Assembly (NCBI GenBank): GCA_028826165.1
Contig: JAPDFW010000078.1
Coordinates: 186,001 to 250,000, forward strand
Direction: 5' to 3'
Length of the DNA stretch: 64,000 nucleotides
Source: Anaeramoeba ignava
Taxonomy: Eukaryota; Metamonada; Anaeramoebidae
In this document: one piece after another, positions 63,501 to 64,000 of the stretch
Layout of the letters: every line of letters begins with the position of its first letter
How positions within the stretch are numbered: the stretch's first letter is position 1
Program-made: the position numbers and the translations under genes
The notes under the pieces: generated by a model
Told to the model about the DNA's origin: nothing
Database searches by the model: none
The model's input: the letters and a program-made list of their open reading frames with translations, nothing else

Positions 63501-64000
63501 CGAAATTGCATATTTTGTTTCCAAAGCTTGAATCCTTTCTGAAATTATTTTCTGTTGACCTGCAACATCCTCTTGTTGATATTTAATTTTCTTGTGGATA
63601 ATCATTGAAACCGGAAGAATAGAAATTCCATAACTAGTATATTTGATGAAATCAAAGTACGAAATAAAAAGAACACAAGCAATACTAAAAACAATTGCTG
63701 AATCTCCTTTATTTTCACTATCAAAAATTGATTTTGACCAACTTTCGTTTTTTTGTGGTGTTGATCCAATTTTGACAAACAATCCTATTAGAAATAAAAC
63801 CATAATCACTACAAACGTGATTGCTGTGTATAGTAAAGATGTAAGTATTCTTGATTTGTGCGATGTTTGTCCATCTCCTTTATCTTCAGAATAAAAATAT
63901 GCAAATGGTATTAATATAAACATGAATAATAATATTATCCCAAATAAAATATAATATCCATATTTCAACGAAGTGTGATCAAATGATTTGGATGTAAGTG
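60527..64000 (-). CDS. LMBRD1: LMBRD1-type lysosomal membrane protein (5' end outside window)
   Basis: LMBR1-domain protein. The animal member escorts or exports cobalamin at the lysosome. Two exons are visible: 64000-63084 (open at the window edge) and 60967-60527, separated by a 2.1-kb repeat intron. Matches: SLKYGYYILFGIILLFMFILIPFAYFY and an EDKGDG loop, YTSYGISILPVSMI, a basic coiled loop (KKVSKKDRQQKQQLLSEQERLEL), NPFDKLMVVLGKHFPLDFIV, then LAPQYSTFGSKK and DPEDECPHSQ, the latter two diagnostic of LMBRD1. Six TMs are seen here; the first two or three lie upstream. The cytosolic loop has a CCITCC cysteine cluster. The acidic C-tail (DYVEDLENDYEKPHYP) has Tyr-based sorting-like motifs. 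Substrate in this organism is inferred only. Confidence 0.9.
60968..63083. repeat. LMBRD1 intron: 2.1-kb array of TTGATTTAAAA / TTGATATAAAA
   Basis: The longest intron here. About 190 copies of two 11-mers that differ at one position (sense TTGATTTAAAA or TTGATATAAAA), in an irregular order of short blocks, with few third variants (TTTGATTTAAA, TTGATTTATAA). Confidence 0.92.

Overview
The window is nuclear DNA of a eukaryote with an extremely AT-rich genome. Almost every gene is split by GT..AG introns, and genes sit on both strands 100 to 600 bp apart apart from two repeat-filled gaps. I rebuilt 21 protein genes by joining exons so that reading frame and family similarity both hold. The gene set includes AP-3 and AP-4 sigma, coatomer beta', importin alpha, proteasome beta-2, an exosome subunit, Mon2, a P4-ATPase, RNase H2A and RIO1. 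It also contains carbamate kinase and a bacterial-type NADP glutamate dehydrogenase, which are usual in anaerobic protists. A free-living anaerobic protist such as Anaeramoeba would fit, but this is inference and I could not run a phylogeny.

Layout: AP-3 sigma (+, 22-662); secreted PLC-like protein (-, 966-1927); coatomer beta' (-, 2023-6098) divergent from a CASP-type golgin (+, 6211-8088); importin alpha (-, 8235-12475) divergent from proteasome beta-2 (+, 12839-13687); RRP45 (-, 13933-15496) divergent from MON2 (+, 15701-22038); p24 (+, 22619-23997); Dispatched/Patched-like protein (-, 24369-29007); a 1.6 kb nested minisatellite; P4-ATPase (-, 31064-35608); AP-4 sigma (-, 35918-37288); a 145-bp satellite; an unrecognised membrane protein (+, 39198-42332); RNase H2A (+, 42588-44166); DAZ-like RRM protein (+, 44529-47840); RIO1 kinase (-, 48241-50487); carbamate kinase (-, 50696-54636) divergent from a Lys-rich protein (+, 54912-55596); DJ-1/PfpI protein (-, 55777-56465); NADP-GDH (-, 57118-60172); LMBRD1-type transporter (-, 60527 to beyond 64000).

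Together: seven of the 21 genes act in Golgi or endosome membrane traffic (AP-3 sigma, AP-4 sigma, coatomer beta', CASP, MON2, p24, P4-ATPase), and the Dispatched-like and LMBRD1-like proteins are also endomembrane transporters. There are no operons.

Four features stand out. (1) Nearly every long intron is filled by its own tandem repeat. (2) A strand-specific TTTTCATTTTT tract precedes 18 of the 19 start codons whose upstream DNA can be examined. (3) Two genes appear to have a first coding exon that is only the ATG. (4) Six genes carry indels that break the frame, mostly in short A or G runs, which needs an assembly check.
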